Positions 60,880-64,000 of a DNA stretch of 64,000 nt are shown here, in pieces. Positions within the stretch are counted from its first letter, which is position 1. Every line of letters starts with the position of its first letter. The notes under the pieces were generated by a model that had not been told where the DNA came from, ran no database searches, and saw only the letters and a program-made list of their open reading frames with translations. The position numbers and the translations under genes were made by a program. The stretch is from Metallyticus violacea (Eukaryota; Arthropoda; Insecta; Mantodea; Metallyticidae): positions 994,501-1,058,500 of the forward strand of contig CM060833.1 in NCBI GenBank assembly GCA_030762175.1, written 5' to 3'.

Positions 60880-62975
60880 AGATAGGGAAATTAAATTTAC
60901 TTTTCAAACAGAACAATATAACATGATTCGATACCTTGACTTAAAGGTTATAAAAACATGCAATAATTTCAAATTTGTAATACAAAGAAAGGATGCACAG
61001 ACTGAAAATTATACAAAGACACGTTGCTGCATTCCCACAGCACACAAACATGCAGTTCTCAAAAGCTTAGCACATACGCATGAATGAGTTAAGAGCATTC
61101 TCACATAATAAAAACTAATGAATAAGGCCAAGAAACTGTAGATAAGAAAATCAAGAAATTCAAACAAGAGAAGAGGTTAAAACAGATTACAACATTGATA
61201 GCTAAAAAGAAAACTACAATTCACAAGAAATTTACTATCATTCTTGAACCACCAGAAAACACTCAGAGAATTTGGGATTAATTTGTCCCCAATGAATAAA
61301 TTCAGCCTAAATAATCTGTTCAACTCCAGTGATAATGGTAGAATACTTGATTTGATGAAGCCAGGAATATATAAAATCAACTGTTCAAAATGCAACAAAA
61401 TATATATTGGTAAAACAAAAAGAAGCATTGGAATTAGGCTAAAGGAACACTGGAGAAACATCAGGTACAATCAGATAGATAAATCAGTGGTTGCACATCA
61501 CTTTTGGAGAGATACCAGGGTAGATCCATAAGCTTCCAGCTGCGCCAATAAGGATTATCGCTTTCACAAAAGCCTTATCTGGTGTTATACCTTATCCATT
61601 AAGTAAATAATTGCAGCTGTAACTGTGTTCAGTTGTTCAGATATAGTTGCATAAAGAAGGCTATGTGTGGAAGATTGTAACATGTTCAAAATGGAGTTCT
61701 TCATAAAAGAAGGACTTACTCCAAATGAAATTAAACAGCAATTGGAATGTATATGGGAGGCATCCCCCTCATATTCTACCATAAAAGAATTGGCCAAACT
61801 TTTTGGAATGTATTGAGAAAGCTTTGAAGGCAAAGAGCGTGCAGGTCGGCCCTTGAAGATGCTGAAATTATGGAAGCCCTGCGCCTCAAAGTAACAGAAA
61901 TAGCAGCAAGGTAGGTTTTCTCTAAAATAATTGTCCTTCAAATTATTCAGGAACATTTAAACATGAACAAGATTAGTGTAAGATGGGTGCCTAAACTTTT
62001 TTCTTCAGTTCAAAAACAGCAACAAGTCATCTATAGTCAGGCATTTTTGGAACTCTGCCATGGGGCAATGAGAGAGAAGTTCTGCAAACAATTGTTACAG
62101 ATGAAACCATGATCCTCTACCATGATCCTTTGTCCAAAAGAGAATCAATGGAGTGGTGTAAACCTGGTGAAGCACCGTCTCTAAAATCAATGTCACTCTA
62201 AAACCAACATCATAGCCACAACTTTTTGAGACTGTGAAGGAATACTCTTCATTGACTTCAAAAAGAGGAACAGCACAATAAATTGGGAGTACTATGCTGG
62301 CCTGCTGCACAGACTACGTGCTTACATCAAAGAGAAAAGGCAAGGAAAGATGAGTGATGGTGTGCACCTTCATGTTAACGTGCCTATGCACATGGCTCTT
62401 GTTGCAAAGGAAGCTGTGAAGAAATTAGCTTCAAAGAGAGTAACCATCCACCCTACAGCCCAGATCTAGCTCCCAGTGACTATTTCCTCTTCTCAAAACT
62501 CAAGAAGTACCTTCAAAGAAGGAAATTTAAGTGTGACAAAGAAGTGATAGATGTTGTTTATGCCCATTTTGCAGACAAGACTTCTGACTATTTGGGGGGG
62601 GGGGAGATTAAATTAAAATGTTAATTCAAAGATGTAAGAAGTGTATTGCAATAAAGGGTACCTATATTGAAAAGAGAAATATAGTTGTCTTTATCATACC
62701 TAGAAAATGGTTAGGTCGGAAACTTATGAACCTACCCTCTGGTGCTAGGTGGACCCCCCCATAGAATTAACAGTGTGGGAAAATATATTCATAAATAAAA
62801 ACAAAAAAATATAGCTAATTTTGATCTTCTAGAAAACAGTACCATCATCACTAAATTTGTACAATCTACAGAGCGACATCTTAGTGCCATGCTGAGAACC
62901 TCACAGTGGAACGATGCTGATGTGAAGGCAACAGCCTTTGAGACATGTACAAGTAAATGGAGCATAATTAGTGAA
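60880..62975 (+). mobile_element. Penelope-like element, G-type, plus copy, split by mariner
   Basis: RT end (a FTFQTEQYNMIRYLDLKVIK-like segment near 60890, HKHAVLKSLAH), linker, then 61244-61513: LREFGINLSPMNKFSLNNLF, PGIYKINCSKCNKIYIGKTK and RSIGIRLKEHWRNIRYNQID, SVVAHHFWRD. Mariner inserts at 61515. The tail resumes at 62760 (PIELTVWENIFINKNK, FDLLENSTIITKFVQS) and a degenerate ribozyme motif (CTGATGTGAAGGC...GAGAC) at 62918-62950. Confidence 0.85.
61515..62745 (+). mobile_element. Mariner transposon with TIRs, decayed transposase
   Basis: TIRs CCAGGGTAGATCCATAAGC (61515 on) and, reversed, CCAGAGGGTAGGTTCATAAG (62742 back), each next to TA. Transposase in broken frames: MEFFIKEGLTPNEIKQQLEC, SVRWVPKLFSSVQKQQQ, IVTDETMILYHDPLSKRESM (first catalytic D), LHVNVPMHMA (second D changed to N) and PPYSPDLAPSDYFLFSKLKK (third D). 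Stops and frameshifts make it dead. Inserted in the G-type PLE after its HHFW motif. Same family as 45740-46560. Confidence 0.9.
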
Positions 62976-62979
62976 ATTT

Positions 62980-63790
62980 AAGAATTGCTATTTTAAGACT
63001 TCAATATTTTGAACATTTTATTAATCTGCAAATCTGAAAATAGGATCACTGCCATAAAAAATGTAATAATGTTCAAGAAGCTGAAGAAAAAATAATTCCT
63101 GTAAATGTAATACATGGAAATAGAAATTATGGGGGGGAGGGGTGAAGCTAGGTAAAGTGTATTTTAGAATTAGGATTTAAAAAAATTATTGAGAATGTAT
63201 TACAATTGGTAAAGATGAAAATAAAAATTACACGAGACAATTTTATTGCAAATTATTACGAGAGGATAACACTCATTCTTATAATACTCAGCATGAATGT
63301 TAAGTGTGCAGCAATCGGGTAGAACAAGGAGCAAGCTTTATCAAAAACATCATTCTGAATGGAATAAACAATTTTACGATTCTACACATCCAAAATTAAC
63401 ATTTATGCAATGATATGACTATCATGGCCAACATACATTTCTTGAAATTTGCTTCAAAAATATAACCATGCCAAACTTTGTATGAAAAGAAGCAAAAAAT
63501 GACAATAGAATATACCAAAAAGCAGCAAGATAAAAGTAATTGAATGCAGAGAAAGCATACTATATAAATGAATACATGAGACTTAATTACAAATTGGCAG
63601 TGGCAGTGCAAGAGTGGCACATGGGCAGAGCAGAATTCATCAGATTTTCCTATAGGACCCCTTTCTAGTAGTAGCAATAAGAGGTACATCACAGCATGAG
63701 TACAAAATGGTACATCAACTAGAAATGTACTCCAAGATTGAAGTACAAAGAATATATGATTTTTGTGGGCAAAATCAATGGTTTTGAATA
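62980..63790. other. Stretch with no recognised gene
   Basis: A minus-strand open frame of 137 codons (63809-63396), rich in Phe, Leu and Cys, has no similarity I recognise and looks like chance in AT-rich sequence. Confidence 0.4.
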
Positions 63791-63930
63791 ATGGCGGTTC
63801 GATGAGCAACTGAAGATGGGAGAGATTCTCCCGAAACGCGTCTTACTTTTATGTAAGTTAAGTGTAAAAAAATGAAGATATATTACCACTCCATTGTCAA
63901 CAGCTTCTTAAGTACAATATTCAGACAAGT
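63790..63930 (+). mobile_element. Solo C-type PLE 3' end
   Basis: Ribozyme motif followed by ATGTAAGTTAAGTGTAAAAA and CCACTCCATTGTCAACAGC, as at 33380-33455 and 9390-9440. No coding sequence to its left. Confidence 0.8.
63810..63842 (+). ncRNA. Hammerhead ribozyme motif (solo C-type end)
   Basis: CTGAAGA, perfect stem II GGGAGA-GAT-TCTCCC, GAAA, CGCG stem III, GTC. All core residues are intact. Stem I is short (AA/TT). Confidence 0.65.
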
Positions 63931-64000
63931 GTTTACAGAGACAGCTATTATGTTGGAAAACAGTGCAGTATATGTGTTTCATATTGTACTGTAATGCCTT

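Noticed and set aside
61177..61470. 97-codon minus-strand frame over 61177-61470
   Set aside because: Antisense of the GIY-YIG endonuclease frame of the G-type PLE.
63396..63809. 137-codon minus-strand open frame
   Set aside because: Low-complexity Phe/Leu/Cys composition, no recognised motif, no splice context; likely chance or antisense.

Overview
This is eukaryotic nuclear DNA: AT-rich, with long introns and dense transposable elements. Two conserved single-copy host genes lie on the minus strand, and repeats fill most of the rest. The protein similarities, the mariner/Tc1/hAT/Penelope/LINE mixture and tRNA-derived SINEs suggest an arthropod, most likely an insect with a large genome. The species cannot be told from the sequence.

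Host genes. (1) CDC45, the replicative helicase cofactor, runs right to left from its start codon at 38965 to 5986. Nine coding exons give about 393 residues. The last ~170 residues expected for the family lie beyond the left edge or were not recognised. The exons total under 1.2 kb in a 33-kb locus. (2) BUD23 (18S rRNA guanine-N7 methyltransferase) lies upstream on the same strand. Only its last two coding exons (55786-55557 and 50010-49866) are visible; the catalytic N-terminal exons lie off the right edge. The CDC45 upstream region at 39031-39314 has two E2F-like sites.

Mobile elements. Penelope-like elements (PLEs: reverse transcriptase plus C-terminal GIY-YIG endonuclease) dominate, with at least six sequence families in two clades. 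Nearly every sizeable copy is an inverted pair: a minus-strand 5'-truncated copy abuts a plus-strand copy (1-1635, 4590-5800, 18555-21035, 21270-23830, 23880-25860, 31541-33455, 56640-59330, 59460-62975). Most 3' ends carry a hammerhead-ribozyme-like motif (CTGANGA, GGGAG/CTCCC hairpin, GAAAC, short palindromic stem III, GTC or GTT), either just after the GIY-YIG stop codon or overlapping it. Short palindromes made only of these 3' ends (about 140-350 bp) occur alone, inside each other and inside a larger PLE, some with 10-14 bp target-site duplications. They look like a mobile ribozyme-bearing non-autonomous element and are the most interesting thing here.

Other elements: mariner and Tc1 pseudogenes (8330-9140, 14770-15560, 45740-46560, 61515-62745), a second DDE transposase family (26040-26810, 29990-31392), a hAT-type MITE with 8-bp target duplication (35945-36475), another TIR element (6305-6908), non-LTR retrotransposon fragments (9480-10340, 11830-13560, 22749-23435, 24785-25440, 29375-29640, 39560-41930, 45040-45390, 46960-49080), a 345-bp-arm inverted duplication of a LINE fragment (1636-2408), three tRNA-derived SINE families and a ~140-bp satellite-like array in CDC45 intron 7 (16790-17755). 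No intact autonomous element, rRNA gene or functional tRNA gene was recognised.
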